A DNA stretch of 64,000 bases from Lysobacterales bacterium (GCA_019510125.1 JAEKKX010000004.1:1-64000); one strand, 5' to 3'; shown: positions 35,283 through 46,853, counted from the first letter of the stretch. The notes: generated by a model not told the origin, from the sequence alone. Translations and numbers: made by a program.

Positions 35283-37490
35283 ATGATGCGAATCCTGCAC
35301 CGCTGGCTGGGCTTGGTGCTGACCGTCCTGCTGCTGGTCACGGCGCTGAGCGGCGCGGCGCTGTCGCTGTTTCCGGCGCTGGAGTCGGCCCGCACCGTGC
35401 AGCCGGAAGCCACGCTGACCGTGGCCGATCTGGCCGCGCGGGTGCAAGCGGCGCACCCGGGTCTGGAACAGATCAGGCGCGCGCCCTCGGGACAGATCAG
35501 CGCATGGTGGTTCGATGGCGACCAGCCGGGCTCGGCGGTGATCAACCCGGCCACGGGCCTCGACGTGGCCAGCGCCGATCCGGACTCACTGCGGCGCTGG
35601 CTCACCAACCTGCACCGCTCGCTCTTTCTGGGCGACGGCGGTCGCTGGATGGTGGCGACGGGCGCGCTGGCGATGCTGCTGCTGGCCCTCTCCGGCGCGG
35701 TGCTGGTAGCCCGCCGCACGGGTGGCTGGCGACGCTGGTTCACACGCCTGCGTGGCCCGCTGCTTGGCCGCTTGCACACCGACATCGCGCGCGTGGCGGT
35801 GCTGGGTCTCGTGCTGTCTTCGGTGACCGCGCTGTGGATGGCGGCCGAAACCTTGGAGCTCGTCACGATCGACACCGCCAGCCTGGAAACGCCAGCCGCG
35901 GTCAGCGGCCAAGCCGGCCTGGCGCTGACCGAGATGCCCGCGCTGCGCGCCACGCCGGTGGCCGAGCTGCGCGAGTTGAGCTTTCCCGCCGCAGACGATG
36001 CACAGGACATGTTCACCCTCAAAACCGAGCGGGGCATGGGGCATGTGGACCAAGGCACCGGCACCCTGCTGGACTGGCAAGACCTGGGTTTGAGGCAGCG
36101 TGCGTCGGAGACGGTCTACATGCTGCACACCGGGCAGGGCGCCGCCGCCTTCGGGCTCATCTTGGGCCTGATGGCACTGGGGGTGCCGGTGCTGGCGGTG
36201 ACGGGGGTGCTGACCTGGCTGCCCGGATGGCGCAACCGCCCCAGACTCCAAGGCAACACAGCGCCCACGCAGGCCGACACCATTGTGCTGGTGGGCTCCG
36301 AAGGCGGCAGCACCTGGGCTTTTGCCGCCACGCTGGCGCGCGCTTTGCGCGACGCCGGGCAGTTGGTTCACGTGGCCCCCATGGCGGGCTTTGCGCCCGC
36401 ACGCTATCGCCAGGCCCGGCGCTTTGTAGTCCTCGCCGCCACCTATGGCGAGGGCGATGCCCCAGCCTCGGCCAAGGGCTTTCTCGATCAACTCCAAGCC
36501 TTGAAGACCGTGCCCACCGCACCGCTGGCGGTTCTGGGTTTTGGCGACAGCAGCTTCCCAGCCTTTTGCGCGTTTGCCCGCGCCGTGGATCAGACTGCCC
36601 AGGCCAAGGGCTGGCCTGCCTTGATGGCCTTTGACACTATCGACCGCCAATCGCCGCAGGACTTTGCCCACTGGGGCCGCGCCCTGGGCCAGGCGCTGGG
36701 CATCGAACTGGAACTCGCTCACCAAGCGGCTGTGCCGGCCACCCAGACGCTGACCCTGTTGGCTCGCAGCGATTACGGCGCGGCCGTGCAAGTACCGATG
36801 TCGATCTTGCGCTTTGCGTTGCCTACGGCTTCCTTCTGGCAGCGCCTGACGGGCCAGCACTTCACGCGCTTCGAACCCGGCGACTTGCTGGGCATCGTGC
36901 CCGAAGGCTCAGCGGTCCCGCGCCTGTACTCGCTGGCCTCGGGCGCGCGCGATGGCTTCATCGAAATTGTCGTGCGTCGGCATGTCGGCGGCCTGGCCTC
37001 GGGCCAACTCACCCAGATGGAGCCCGGCCAGACGGTTCGCGCTTTCTTGCGGCGCCATCCGGGCTTTCATGCAGGCCCGGGCCGGGCGCCGCTGATTCTG
37101 ATTGGCGCGGGCACCGGCGTGGGGCCTCTGGCGGGCTTCATCCGCAACAACACGTCAGACCGTCCCGTGCACCTGTTCTTCGGGCTGCGTCACCCAGACA
37201 GCGATTTCCTCTATCAGAACGAATTGTCGAGCTGGCAGACCGATGGCAAGCTGGCGCATCTGTCCATCGCCGTCTCACGCGGGGAGCGGCCGCAGTATGT
37301 GCAGGACGTGCTTCGGCTGCAGGCACCACAGGTTGTGGCGGCTATCCGCCAAGGCGCCAGGATCATGGTGTGCGGCGGGCGGGACATGGCCCGTGGCGTG
37401 ACGGAAGCACTGACCGACATCTTGAAACCCGCTGGGCTGACGCCCGCCATGCTCAAAGCCGGGGACCGCTATGTCGAAGACATCTACTGA
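35283..37490 (+). CDS. PepSY-TM/flavodoxin/ferredoxin-reductase fusion protein
   Basis: A 735-residue fusion. Residues 1-320 are a PepSY-associated membrane domain with conserved His (LHRWLG near the start, LHRSLF, LHTDIA, LHTGQG) for heme. Residues about 334-480 are a flavodoxin-like FMN domain (IVLVGSEGGSTWAFA). Residues about 490-735 are a sulfite-reductase-type FAD/NADPH module (RLYSLAS, GAGTGVGPLAGF, MVCGGRDMARGV). It would take electrons from NADPH and deliver them through the membrane. GGAGG at 35270-35274 favours the ATG at 35283 over 35268. Confidence 0.88.
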   Translation: MMRILHRWLGLVLTVLLLVTALSGAALSLFPALESARTVQPEATLTVADLAARVQAAHPGLEQIRRAPSGQISAWWFDGDQPGSAVINPATGLDVASADPDSLRRWLTNLHRSLFLGDGGRWMVATGALAMLLLALSGAVLVARRTGGWRRWFTRLRGPLLGRLHTDIARVAVLGLVLSSVTALWMAAETLELVTIDTASLETPAAVSGQAGLALTEMPALRATPVAELRELSFPAADDAQDMFTLKTERGMGHVDQGTGTLLDWQDLGLRQRASETVYMLHTGQGAAAFGLILGLMALGVPVLAVTGVLTWLPGWRNRPRLQGNTAPTQADTIVLVGSEGGSTWAFAATLARALRDAGQLVHVAPMAGFAPARYRQARRFVVLAATYGEGDAPASAKGFLDQLQALKTVPTAPLAVLGFGDSSFPAFCAFARAVDQTAQAKGWPALMAFDTIDRQSPQDFAHWGRALGQALGIELELAHQAAVPATQTLTLLARSDYGAAVQVPMSILRFALPTASFWQRLTGQHFTRFEPGDLLGIVPEGSAVPRLYSLASGARDGFIEIVVRRHVGGLASGQLTQMEPGQTVRAFLRRHPGFHAGPGRAPLILIGAGTGVGPLAGFIRNNTSDRPVHLFFGLRHPDSDFLYQNELSSWQTDGKLAHLSIAVSRGERPQYVQDVLRLQAPQVVAAIRQGARIMVCGGRDMARGVTEALTDILKPAGLTPAMLKAGDRYVEDIY

Positions 37491-38448
37491 ACTGATCCGC
37501 CATGCGTTGAATGGCCCCACCATGGGCACGCGCTGGTCTGCCCTGTTTTTCGCCGTGCCGGGATTCGACACCGGCCCGGTGCAGGCAGCCTTGCAGCAGG
37601 CAACCGACGAGGTGGACGCACAGATGTCCACCTGGAATCCGGACAGCGACCTGATGCGCCTGAACCGGGCGCCGGTAAACACACCGGTTGTGGTGCCTGA
37701 TGAACTGGCTCAGGTACTGGCCCTGGGCGTGGCCATCGGGCGCGCCTCGGGCGGCGCCTTCGACATCGGCATGGGTGATGCAGTGCAAGCTTGGGGTTTC
37801 GGCCCGGAGGCCGTCAATGAAGAAGGCATTCGCCGTGCCCTGTCCGCGCCACGCCGCCCTGCGCACGAGACGCTGGAACTGGCGGGTAGTCGGGTGCGCA
37901 AACGCGAGGCCATCACGCTTGACCTGAATGGCATCGCCAAGGGATACGGAGTGGATCGACTGGCGCAGACCCTGCGCAGCTTTGGCATCACCGCGGGGCT
38001 GGTCGGCATCGACGGCGAGATGCGCGCGCTGGGCCTGCGGCCCGGTGGCGAGGCATGGACGATTGCGGTCGAGGCGCCCGATCCAGACTGCCGCGCTCCG
38101 AATTCGATCCTGCGCCTGCAAGATGGCGCTGTCGCCACCTCGGGCGACTACCGGCATGGCGTGACGGTGCAGGGCCGCCGCTTGTCGCACACAATGGACC
38201 CGCTGCGGGGCGCGCCGCTGCTGTCTTCGCCAGCGTCGGTCACCGTGCTTGCCCCGACCTGTGCAGAAGCCGACGCCTGGGCCACAGCCTTCATGGTGAC
38301 AGGCTCCGAAGCCGGGTTGGCACTCGCGGCGCGGCAGGGACTGAGCGTGTTGTTCCTGATACGGGATGGCAGGGGTGGGCTACTGTCAAAAGGATGCGGA
38401 TTGTTCCAGGTTGAGGACCGAAGTCGGCGCACTGCACAATCCATTTGA
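37471..38448 (+). CDS. apbE: FAD:protein FMN transferase ApbE
   Basis: A 325-residue flavin transferase that links FMN to Ser/Thr in the Dxx(S/T)GA(S/T) motif of extracytosolic proteins. Family motifs present are GPTMGTRW (15-22), DLNGIAKGY (151-159) and SHTMDP (about 240). No clear signal peptide is seen at this start, which is unusual since ApbE normally works outside the cytosol. The gene overlaps the preceding one by 20 bases. The DUF2271 protein nearby is the likely substrate. Confidence 0.9.
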   Translation: MSKTSTELIRHALNGPTMGTRWSALFFAVPGFDTGPVQAALQQATDEVDAQMSTWNPDSDLMRLNRAPVNTPVVVPDELAQVLALGVAIGRASGGAFDIGMGDAVQAWGFGPEAVNEEGIRRALSAPRRPAHETLELAGSRVRKREAITLDLNGIAKGYGVDRLAQTLRSFGITAGLVGIDGEMRALGLRPGGEAWTIAVEAPDPDCRAPNSILRLQDGAVATSGDYRHGVTVQGRRLSHTMDPLRGAPLLSSPASVTVLAPTCAEADAWATAFMVTGSEAGLALAARQGLSVLFLIRDGRGGLLSKGCGLFQVEDRSRRTAQSI

Positions 38449-38770
38449 TGCTGAAACCGACGAGCTACGAATGCGGATTCGTGGGCTATGATGATGTGGC
38501 AGGCTCGTCGTTGCTCAGCAATCCAGCACGACGCAGCGCGATGTGTCCTTCTCTCCCGATGCTCCTATGTAGCTCCTAGCCTACGAAGCCGCCATTCTGC
38601 AAAGCGGCCTTGAAAAGAGCTAACCTGCTGTCCCATATACGGTTTCAAGCCCTGCGTGATCTGTACGAAGGGCTTGACACCGGAACTTTTTTGTTGCCCC
38701 GCCTTCGACGACCCCACGGTCTTTCCCTCGATCTTCAGGTCTCTCACACGAGCTTTCCGCGCCTCCTCCC
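38449..38770. other. Lower-GC intergenic region before thrS with nested inverted repeats
   Basis: CGACGAGC (38458-38465) pairs with GCTCGTCG (38503-38510). Inside this lies a second perfect inverted repeat, ACGAAT (38467-38472) with ATTCGT (38477-38482). GCTCCTA occurs twice, eleven bases apart, near 38560-38580. A TTGACA box at 38674-38679 has no matching -10. A 60-codon minus-strand frame (38565-38747) shows no domain I can name. The region marks the change from accessory to core DNA and may hold an ICE junction, which I could not prove. Confidence 0.45.
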
Positions 38771-40675
38771 ATGATCGCCATCACCCTTCCCGACGGCAGC
38801 CGCCGCGAATTCGAACACCCCGTCTCCGTCGCCGAGGTCGCCGCCTCGATCGGCGCCGGCCTGGCCAAGGCCGCGCTCGCCGGCAAGGTCGACGGCCGGC
38901 TGGTCGACACCAGCTACCGCATCGACCGCGACGCCGAACTGGCCATCGTCACCGACAAGTCGCCCGAGGCGCTGGAGATCCTGCGCCACTCCACCGCGCA
39001 CCTGCTGGCCCAGGCCGTGCAGCGCCTGTTCCCCGGCGCGCAGGTCACGATCGGCCCGGTGATCGACAACGGCTTCTACTACGACTTCGCCTACGAGCGC
39101 CCGTTCACGCCCGAAGACCTGCCGGCGATCGAGGCGGAGATGCAGAAGATCGTGAAGGAAGCGCACCCGGTCAGCCGCAGCGTGAAATCGCGCGACGACG
39201 CGGTCGCCTACTTCAAGGGCCTCGGCGAGGCCTACAAGGCCGAGATCATCGAGAGCATCCCGGCGAACGAGGACCTGTCGCTGTACACCCAGGGCGAGTT
39301 CACCGACCTGTGTCGCGGCCCGCACGTGCCCGGCACGGACAAGCTGCGCGCGTTCAAGCTGATGAAGGTCGCCGGCGCCTACTGGCGCGGCGATTCCAAC
39401 AACCAGATGCTCAGCCGCATCTACGGCACGGCCTGGCTCAACGACAAGGACCTCAAGGCCTACCTCACCCAGTTGGAAGAGGCCGAGAAGCGCGACCACC
39501 GCAAGATCGCCAAGGCCCAGGACCTGTTCCACCTGCAGGAGGAGGGCCCCGGCCTGATCTTCTGGCATCCGAAGGGCTGGGCGATCTGGCAGGTGGTCGA
39601 GCAGTACATGCGCAAGGTCTATCGCGACAGCGGCTACCAGGAAGTGCGCTGCCCGCAGATCCTCGACGTGTCGCTGTGGCAGAAGTCCGGCCACTGGGAC
39701 AACTACAAGGACAACATGTTCTTCACCGAGTCGGAGAAGCGCACCTACGCGCTGAAGCCGATGAACTGCCCGGGCCACGTGCAGGTGTTCAACCAGGGCC
39801 TGCACAGCTACCGCGACCTGCCGATCCGCTACGGCGAATTCGGCGCCTGCCACCGCAACGAGCCCTCGGGCGCGCTGCACGGGATCCTGCGCGTGCGCGG
39901 CTTCACCCAGGACGACGGCCACATCTTCTGCACCGAGGACCAGATCGAGGCCGAGGTCCGCGCCTTCCACGAGCAGGCGCTGCGGGTCTACGCCCACTTC
40001 GGCTTCTCCGACGTCCGGATCAAGATCGCGCTGCGCCCGGACTCGCGGCTGGGCGACGACGCCACCTGGGACAAGGCCGAGGACGCCCTGCGTTCGGCCC
40101 TGCGGGCGGCGGGCGTCGAGTGGGAGGAGCTGCCGGGCGAGGGCGCCTTCTACGGCCCCAAGATCGAGTACCACCTCCAGGACGCGATCGGCCGGACCTG
40201 GCAACTGGGCACGATGCAGGTCGATTTCATGATGCCCGGACGCCTCGGGGCGACCTACATCGACGAGCACAGCCAGCGCCGGCACCCGGTCATGCTGCAC
40301 CGCGCCATCGTCGGTTCGATGGAGCGTTTCATCGGTATCCTGATCGAACACCACGCCGGCCAGATGCCCGCCTGGCTGGCCCCGATCCAGGCGGTGGTGA
40401 TGAACATCACGGACGCCCAGGCCGAATATGTCGAGGAAACCCGGAAATCCCTTATGAATCAAGGTCTCCGGGTGGCGGCCGATTTGCGGAACGAGAAAAT
40501 CGGCTTTAAGATTCGCGAGCACACGCTCCAGCGGGTGCCGTATCTGCTCGTGGTCGGGGATCGCGAGAAGGAAAACGGCCTCGTGGCGGTCCGTACGCGT
40601 TCGGGGGAAGATCTCGGCAGCATGACCCTCGCCGACTTCGTCGCACGTCTCGCGCACGACGCCGCTTCGGCGTGA
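38771..40675 (+). CDS. thrS: Threonyl-tRNA synthetase
   Basis: A 634-residue class II synthetase charging tRNA-Thr. The TGS domain covers residues 1-61. The editing domain begins with [10 protein letters not shown] (about 74) and contains the second zinc/editing motif later. The catalytic core shows [10 protein letters not shown] (zinc Cys), the motif 2 region [11 protein letters not shown] and motif 3 [12 protein letters not shown]. The C-terminal anticodon-binding domain ends the protein. Full length, no damage. It heads the thrS-infC translation operon. Confidence 0.97.
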   Translation: MIAITLPDGSRREFEHPVSVAEVAASIGAGLAKAALAGKVDGRLVDTSYRIDRDAELAIVTDKSPEALEILRHSTAHLLAQAVQRLFPGAQVTIGPVIDNGFYYDFAYERPFTPEDLPAIEAEMQKIVKEAHPVSRSVKSRDDAVAYFKGLGEAYKAEIIESIPANEDLSLYTQGEFTDLCRGPHVPGTDKLRAFKLMKVAGAYWRGDSNNQMLSRIYGTAWLNDKDLKAYLTQLEEAEKRDHRKIAKAQDLFHLQEEGPGLIFWHPKGWAIWQVVEQYMRKVYRDSGYQEVRCPQILDVSLWQKSGHWDNYKDNMFFTESEKRTYALKPMNCPGHVQVFNQGLHSYRDLPIRYGEFGACHRNEPSGALHGILRVRGFTQDDGHIFCTEDQIEAEVRAFHEQALRVYAHFGFSDVRIKIALRPDSRLGDDATWDKAEDALRSALRAAGVEWEELPGEGAFYGPKIEYHLQDAIGRTWQLGTMQVDFMMPGRLGATYIDEHSQRRHPVMLHRAIVGSMERFIGILIEHHAGQMPAWLAPIQAVVMNITDAQAEYVEETRKSLMNQGLRVAADLRNEKIGFKIREHTLQRVPYLLVVGDREKENGLVAVRTRSGEDLGSMTLADFVARLAHDAASA

Positions 40676-40734
40676 CCCGGGTTCCGGTCGGCGCGACTGC
40701 CGGCCGGTCCTTATCCCTTTCGGAGACAGCCCAC

Positions 40735-41259
40735 ATCAGCACCCCCCAGGACAAGCAGAACCGCAAGAACCACGAGATCCGTGTCCCGCGCGTGCGCGTG
40801 ATCGGCAGCGACGGCGAGATGATCGGCGTCCTGTCGCGCGACGAAGCGCTGGCGAAGGCCGAGGAGGAAGGCCTCGATCTCGTCGAGATCCAGCCCAATG
40901 CCGACCCGCCGGTCTGCCGCATCATGGATTTCGGCAAGTTCAAGTTCGAGCTGCAGAAGAAGGCGTCCGCCGCCAAGAAGAAGCAGAAGATCGTCGAGAT
41001 CAAGGAAGTGAAGTTCCGTCCGGTCACCGACGAGGGCGACTACCAGATCAAGCTCCGCAAGATGCGCGAGTTCCTGGAGGAGGGCGACAAGATCAAGGTC
41101 AACATCCGCTTCCGCGGCCGCGAGATGAGCCACATGGAGCTCGGTCGCGAGATGGCGCAGCGGATCGAGGCCGACCTGGGCGAGGACATCGTCATCGAAT
41201 CGCGGCCGCGCCTCGAAGGCCGGCAGATGGTGATGATGATCGCGCCGAAGAAGAAGTAG
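40735..41259 (+). CDS. infC: Translation initiation factor IF-3 (AUC start)
   Basis: A 174-residue IF-3 with the N-terminal domain beginning [20 protein letters not shown] and the C-terminal domain ending MMIAPKKK. No ATG, GTG or TTG lies at the expected start. The codon ATC at 40735-40737 sits nine bases after GGAG (40722-40725) and gives the family's normal N-terminus. Rare start codons on infC let IF-3 repress its own translation, since it rejects non-canonical starts. An in-frame ATG at 40672 overlapping thrS would add 21 unrelated residues. Confidence 0.93.
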   Translation: MSTPQDKQNRKNHEIRVPRVRVIGSDGEMIGVLSRDEALAKAEEEGLDLVEIQPNADPPVCRIMDFGKFKFELQKKASAAKKKQKIVEIKEVKFRPVTDEGDYQIKLRKMREFLEEGDKIKVNIRFRGREMSHMELGREMAQRIEADLGEDIVIESRPRLEGRQMVMMIAPKKK

Positions 41260-41286
41260 GCGCCGCGTTCGCGGCGACGCATGCGG

Positions 41287-41304
41287 GGGCGCCTTCGGGC
41301 GCCC
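41287..41304 (+). terminator. UUCG-loop hairpin after infC
   Basis: GGGCGCC (41287-41293), a TTCG loop and GGCGCCC (41298-41304) follow the infC stop by 27 bases, with weaker outer pairing (ATGCG/CGCAT). There is no T-run. It could terminate or process the transcript, separating thrS-infC from the inserted effector genes. Confidence 0.5.
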
Positions 41305-41443
41305 TTCGCATGTCCGCGCGCCGGTCCGCGCGCGTGCCCGGGGGGCGGGGTCGGGTTGCCCCGGGGGCGCCCGCGCCGGTAGGATCGGACCCGGGAGCCG
41401 GGCGACGCCGCCCGGTGCGTCGAGGGTCTCAGGCAGGAGCGCC

Positions 41444-42220
41444 ATGTCCGGTAATCGTCTGCATCGGTCGGCCGCCGTCCTCACGCTCGTCATCGCCGTC
41501 TGTGCGGCCAGCGCCGCATGCGCCAGGGAGAAACACGCAATGCCAGCGACCGCAGAAATCCATCGGGTGGACATCCACCAGATCTTCCCGGACCCGCGCG
41601 CGGCCGATCTGGCCGACGCCGTGGCCGAGGGCGACGACGCCCGCATCCGCACCCTCGCCGCCGGCGCCGACCTCGCCTATCGCGGCGACAAGCAGGTGAC
41701 CTTCCTGCAGTGGGCGCTGCTCAACAAGCGCCTGGACAGCCTCAAGGTCCTGCTCGATGCCGGCGCCGACCCGGCCCAGCCGGGCATGGACGGCGACACC
41801 GTGATCCACACCGCGGCGATGGCCAACGACCCGGCGTACCTCGCCGAACTGCTGGCCCGCAAGGTCGACCCGAACGTCGCCAACGCGGTCACCGGCGCCA
41901 GTCCGCTGCGCTCGGCGCTGATGGGCGAACGCGCCGAACAGTTCCACGCGCTGCTCGCCGCCGGCGCCGATCCGGACCGCCCGGACCGCATGGGCAACAC
42001 CCCCCTGCACGTGGCCGGCCAGATCAACGAGCCGGCGCGCGCGCTGGAGCTGCTGGAGGCCGGGGCCGACCCGATGGCCCGCAACGCCCAGGGCGTGACC
42101 TTCCAGCGCTACCTGTTCATGACCCGCGCCGCCCTGCTCAACGCCGAGACCCGCAGCCAGCGCGAAGCGGTCGAGGCGTGGCTGAAGGCGCACGGCATCG
42201 CGATCGAAGACGCGCGCTGA
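41444..42220 (+). CDS. Secreted ankyrin-repeat protein, candidate effector immunity protein
   Basis: A 258-residue protein with an N-terminal signal sequence (residues 1-25) ending in SAACA, so possibly a lipoprotein with Cys25 although the lipobox is not canonical. Four or five ankyrin repeats follow (LKVLLDAGADPAQPG, GDTVIHTAAMANDP, GNTPLHVAGQ). It lies directly upstream of two lipase-fold XVIPCD effectors on the same strand. Secreted immunity proteins upstream of their effector are the rule for the Xanthomonadaceae T4SS, so a periplasmic inhibitor of the lipases is the best reading. Not experimentally shown here. Confidence 0.75.
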   Translation: MSGNRLHRSAAVLTLVIAVCAASAACAREKHAMPATAEIHRVDIHQIFPDPRAADLADAVAEGDDARIRTLAAGADLAYRGDKQVTFLQWALLNKRLDSLKVLLDAGADPAQPGMDGDTVIHTAAMANDPAYLAELLARKVDPNVANAVTGASPLRSALMGERAEQFHALLAAGADPDRPDRMGNTPLHVAGQINEPARALELLEAGADPMARNAQGVTFQRYLFMTRAALLNAETRSQREAVEAWLKAHGIAIEDAR

Positions 42221-42290
42221 CCGCGCGCCCGAGACCATCATTCCCGGATGGCCGCCGAGCGGCCGCATCCGGCCAGCGGAGGAAGCACGG

Positions 42291-43547
42291 ATGAATGCAC
42301 AGTTCGACCCCGAACGTCAGCCCGGCGGCGGTGGCCGCCAGTCGGTCGATCCGCTGACCGGCCAGACCCATGTCCGGCCCTCGTTCGCCGACGAAGTCCG
42401 CGGCCCGGCGCCGCGCGACATCGACCTGACCCTGGCGCGCATGGCCCAGGACGTCTACGGGTCGGACAACCGCCAGCGCGGCGAGGTCGAGGGCTGGCGC
42501 CCGCTGACCGACGACCAGTTCCGCCAGGTCGGCATCGACCCGGCGATGCGCCACAACGCCTCCAGCGGCTTCGACGCCGACATCTACACCGACGGCCAGG
42601 GCCGCTACGCGCTGGCCTTCCGCGGCACCGACGCCGGCAAGGACTGGGCGACCAACCTCGGCCAGGGCCTCGGCTTCGAGACCTCGCAGTACAACCAGGC
42701 CATCGCGCTGTCGCGCCAGGCCAAGGTCGCGTTCGGCGACGAGCTGGTCATCACCGGCCACTCGCTCGGCGGCGGCCTGGCCGCGGTCGGCGCGATCACC
42801 GCCGACACCCCGGCGGTCACCTTCAACGCCGCCGGCGTGAAGGACAAGACGCTGGAGCGCGTGGGCATCGACGCCGACGCCGCGCGTGCCCAGGCCGAGG
42901 CCGGCGGCATCCGCCGCTATGCCGTGGACCACGAGATCCTCACCGGGCTGCAGGAACGCAACCTGATGACCCGGTACCTGATGCCCGATGCGATCGGCAA
43001 CAAGGTCGAACTGCCCGATCCCGACCCCCTCACCGGCTTCTCGAAGATCAACCCGTTCAAGACGGTGCCCCACAGCATCCAGAACCACAGCATGGACGCG
43101 GTGATCCGGGCCCAGGAGCAGGCGTTCGGCCATGGCGCCGGCGCCGCCGGCCTGCTGTCGAATCCCGACCATCCGCAGCACGCCCAGTACCAGCGCCTGT
43201 ACGACCAGATCCAGCCGCAGTTCGAGACCCGCGGACTGAGCCTGCGCGACGCCCAGAACGTCGCCGGCGCGCTGACCCTCGAAGCGCAGCGCACCGGCAT
43301 CGCCCCCGACCACGTCGTCGCCAACGGCGATCGCCTGTTCGCGGTGCAGGGCAGCCAGCCCGAGACCCAGCGCTACGTGCAGGTCGACGTGCAGACGGCC
43401 CGCGGCGTGCCGATGGAGCAGAGCAGCCGCGAGTCGCAGGCCCTGGTCGCGGCCCAGCCGCCGCAGCAGCAGGCCGCGCCGCAGATCGCGCCCGACCAGG
43501 CCGCGCCCAACCCGGAGCAGGCGGCCCCCACGCGCGGCGCGCGCTGA
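42291..43547 (+). CDS. Lipase-fold T4SS effector with XVIPCD domain (copy 1)
   Basis: A 418-residue protein with no signal peptide. An alpha/beta-hydrolase class 3 lipase domain covers about residues 45-275 with nucleophile motif GHSLGGGLA (Ser158), probable Asp213 and His266. Residues about 289-388 fit the XVIPCD signal that targets cargo to the Vir-type T4SS of Xanthomonadaceae (LSLRDAQNVAGALTLEA, DHVVANGDRLFAVQG, QVDVQTARGVPMEQS). A Gln/Pro-rich tail follows. It probably degrades phospholipids in rival bacteria. It is paralogous to the next gene. Confidence 0.82.
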   Translation: MNAQFDPERQPGGGGRQSVDPLTGQTHVRPSFADEVRGPAPRDIDLTLARMAQDVYGSDNRQRGEVEGWRPLTDDQFRQVGIDPAMRHNASSGFDADIYTDGQGRYALAFRGTDAGKDWATNLGQGLGFETSQYNQAIALSRQAKVAFGDELVITGHSLGGGLAAVGAITADTPAVTFNAAGVKDKTLERVGIDADAARAQAEAGGIRRYAVDHEILTGLQERNLMTRYLMPDAIGNKVELPDPDPLTGFSKINPFKTVPHSIQNHSMDAVIRAQEQAFGHGAGAAGLLSNPDHPQHAQYQRLYDQIQPQFETRGLSLRDAQNVAGALTLEAQRTGIAPDHVVANGDRLFAVQGSQPETQRYVQVDVQTARGVPMEQSSRESQALVAAQPPQQQAAPQIAPDQAAPNPEQAAPTRGAR

Positions 43548-43596
43548 GCCGATTCGCCGGCAAAGCCGCCAGGACACCAGAGAGGAGACCGTCGCG

Positions 43597-44802
43597 ATGG
43601 CCCGATCCCCCGACCACGCCGTCGACGGCCGCACTTCCACGGCGCCCGGCATCGCCGTCGCTGCGCCCCCGCCGTCCTTCGCCGACGGCGTGGAAGGCCG
43701 GGCGCCGCAGCCGATCGACCTGACCCTGTCGCGGCTGATGCGCGACGTCTACGACTACGACGGCAACGGCAAGGCCGACGGCGTCGGCCGCTGGCAGCCG
43801 CTGTCCGCGGACGAACTGCGCCGCGACGGCATCGATCCGGCCTCGCTGCGCGACACCTCCAGCGGCTTCTACGCGGTCATCTACGGCGATGGCAACGGTC
43901 ACAAGGTGCTCGCCTACAGCGGCACCGACGAGACCAAGGACTGGGTCACCAATTTCGGCCAGGGCCTGGGCTTCGAGACCGCGCAGTACAACGAGGCGAT
44001 CGCGCTCGCCCGGCAGGCCAAGGTCGCCTACGGCGAGAACGTGATCATCACCGGCCATTCGCTGGGCGGCGGGCTGGCGGCCACGGCGGCCATCGCCGCG
44101 GACATCCCGGCGGTGACCTTCAACGCCTCCGGCGTCCACGACCGCACCCTCGAACGCATCGGTCTCGACGCCGACGCGGTCAAGGCCGAGGCGGAAAAGG
44201 GGCTGATCCGCCGCTACGCGGTCGACAACGACATCCTCACCGGGCTGCAGGAGCGCACGCCGGTGATGCGCCACCTGATGCCGGATGCGGTCGGCCACAA
44301 GATCGAACTGCCCGATCCCGAACCGCTGGGCTTCTGGCAGAAGCTCAATCCGGTGAAATCGGTCAGGCACGGCGTCGACATGCACATGATCGACGCGGTG
44401 ATCGAGGCGCAGGAAAAGATGTTCGGCAAGGACTACGACCGCTCGACCACGCTTGCCGACTCCCGGCACCCCGGCAACGGCCTGTACCGCCAGGCGCTGG
44501 CGCGGCTGCCGGACGGCGACGGCGGAGAATCGCAGGCGCGGCTCGCCGGCGCGCTGACCGTCGAGGGCCAGAAGGCCGGCCTGTCGCGGATCGACCAGGT
44601 GGTGTTCGGCGACGAAGGCCGGCGCGCGTTCGCGATCCAGGGCGACAGCGACTCCCCGGCGCGGCTGCAGGCGCATGTGGACGTGGCCCAGGCCGCACGC
44701 ACGCCGCTGGCCGACAGCAGCGCGCAGGCGCTGGCCGTCGCACCCGCGCCCGACGCCGCACGCGGGCAGGCGCCCGAACAGGCCGCGGCCCGCGCGCGCT
44801 GA
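43597..44802 (+). CDS. Lipase-fold T4SS effector with XVIPCD domain (copy 2)
   Basis: A 401-residue paralogue of the preceding protein, aligned over nearly its whole length. The lipase motif GHSLGGGLA has Ser155, with Asp210 and His263 in matching places. The XVIPCD covers about residues 286-380 (ARLAGALTVEGQKAGL, FAIQGDSDSPARLQAHVDVAQ, TPLADSSAQAL). The N-terminal 30 residues and the C-terminal tail diverge most. A ribosome-binding site (GAGAGGAG) precedes the ATG. The tandem copy suggests duplication, with either a shared or a second, missing immunity gene. Confidence 0.82.
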   Translation: MARSPDHAVDGRTSTAPGIAVAAPPPSFADGVEGRAPQPIDLTLSRLMRDVYDYDGNGKADGVGRWQPLSADELRRDGIDPASLRDTSSGFYAVIYGDGNGHKVLAYSGTDETKDWVTNFGQGLGFETAQYNEAIALARQAKVAYGENVIITGHSLGGGLAATAAIAADIPAVTFNASGVHDRTLERIGLDADAVKAEAEKGLIRRYAVDNDILTGLQERTPVMRHLMPDAVGHKIELPDPEPLGFWQKLNPVKSVRHGVDMHMIDAVIEAQEKMFGKDYDRSTTLADSRHPGNGLYRQALARLPDGDGGESQARLAGALTVEGQKAGLSRIDQVVFGDEGRRAFAIQGDSDSPARLQAHVDVAQAARTPLADSSAQALAVAPAPDAARGQAPEQAAARAR

Positions 44803-44839
44803 GCGCCGCCCGCCGGCCGGGGCGCCGGAACCGCTTGAT

Positions 44840-46742
<1,903 letters not shown>

Positions 46743-46853
46743 GGCGGGCCTTGGCCCGCCATTGCGGCGGCTCCGCTCATAGCACGCATGGCGAAGCGAC
46801 TCCGGTCGATGTCGATGCATCCGAGAGATCAAGACGGCGGGCCAAGGCCCGCC
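46743..46853. repeat. REP-like hairpin pair between pheS and pheT
   Basis: GGCGGGCCTTGGCCCGCC (46743-46760) and its exact reverse complement (46836-46853) bracket about 75 bases. Each copy alone forms an 8-bp stem with a two-base loop. The arrangement is like a BIME (paired REP elements) and begins at the last base of the pheS stop codon. Such units are probably repeated elsewhere in this genome. Confidence 0.7.

Noticed and set aside
38744-40657. A 637-codon minus-strand frame opposite thrS
   Set aside because: Antisense shadow of the full-length threonyl-tRNA synthetase; no domain of its own.
42291-44802. The two lipase-XVIPCD genes considered as one gene broken by a frameshift
   Set aside because: Each has its own start, ribosome-binding site, full lipase triad and full C-terminal domain, so they are intact tandem paralogues.
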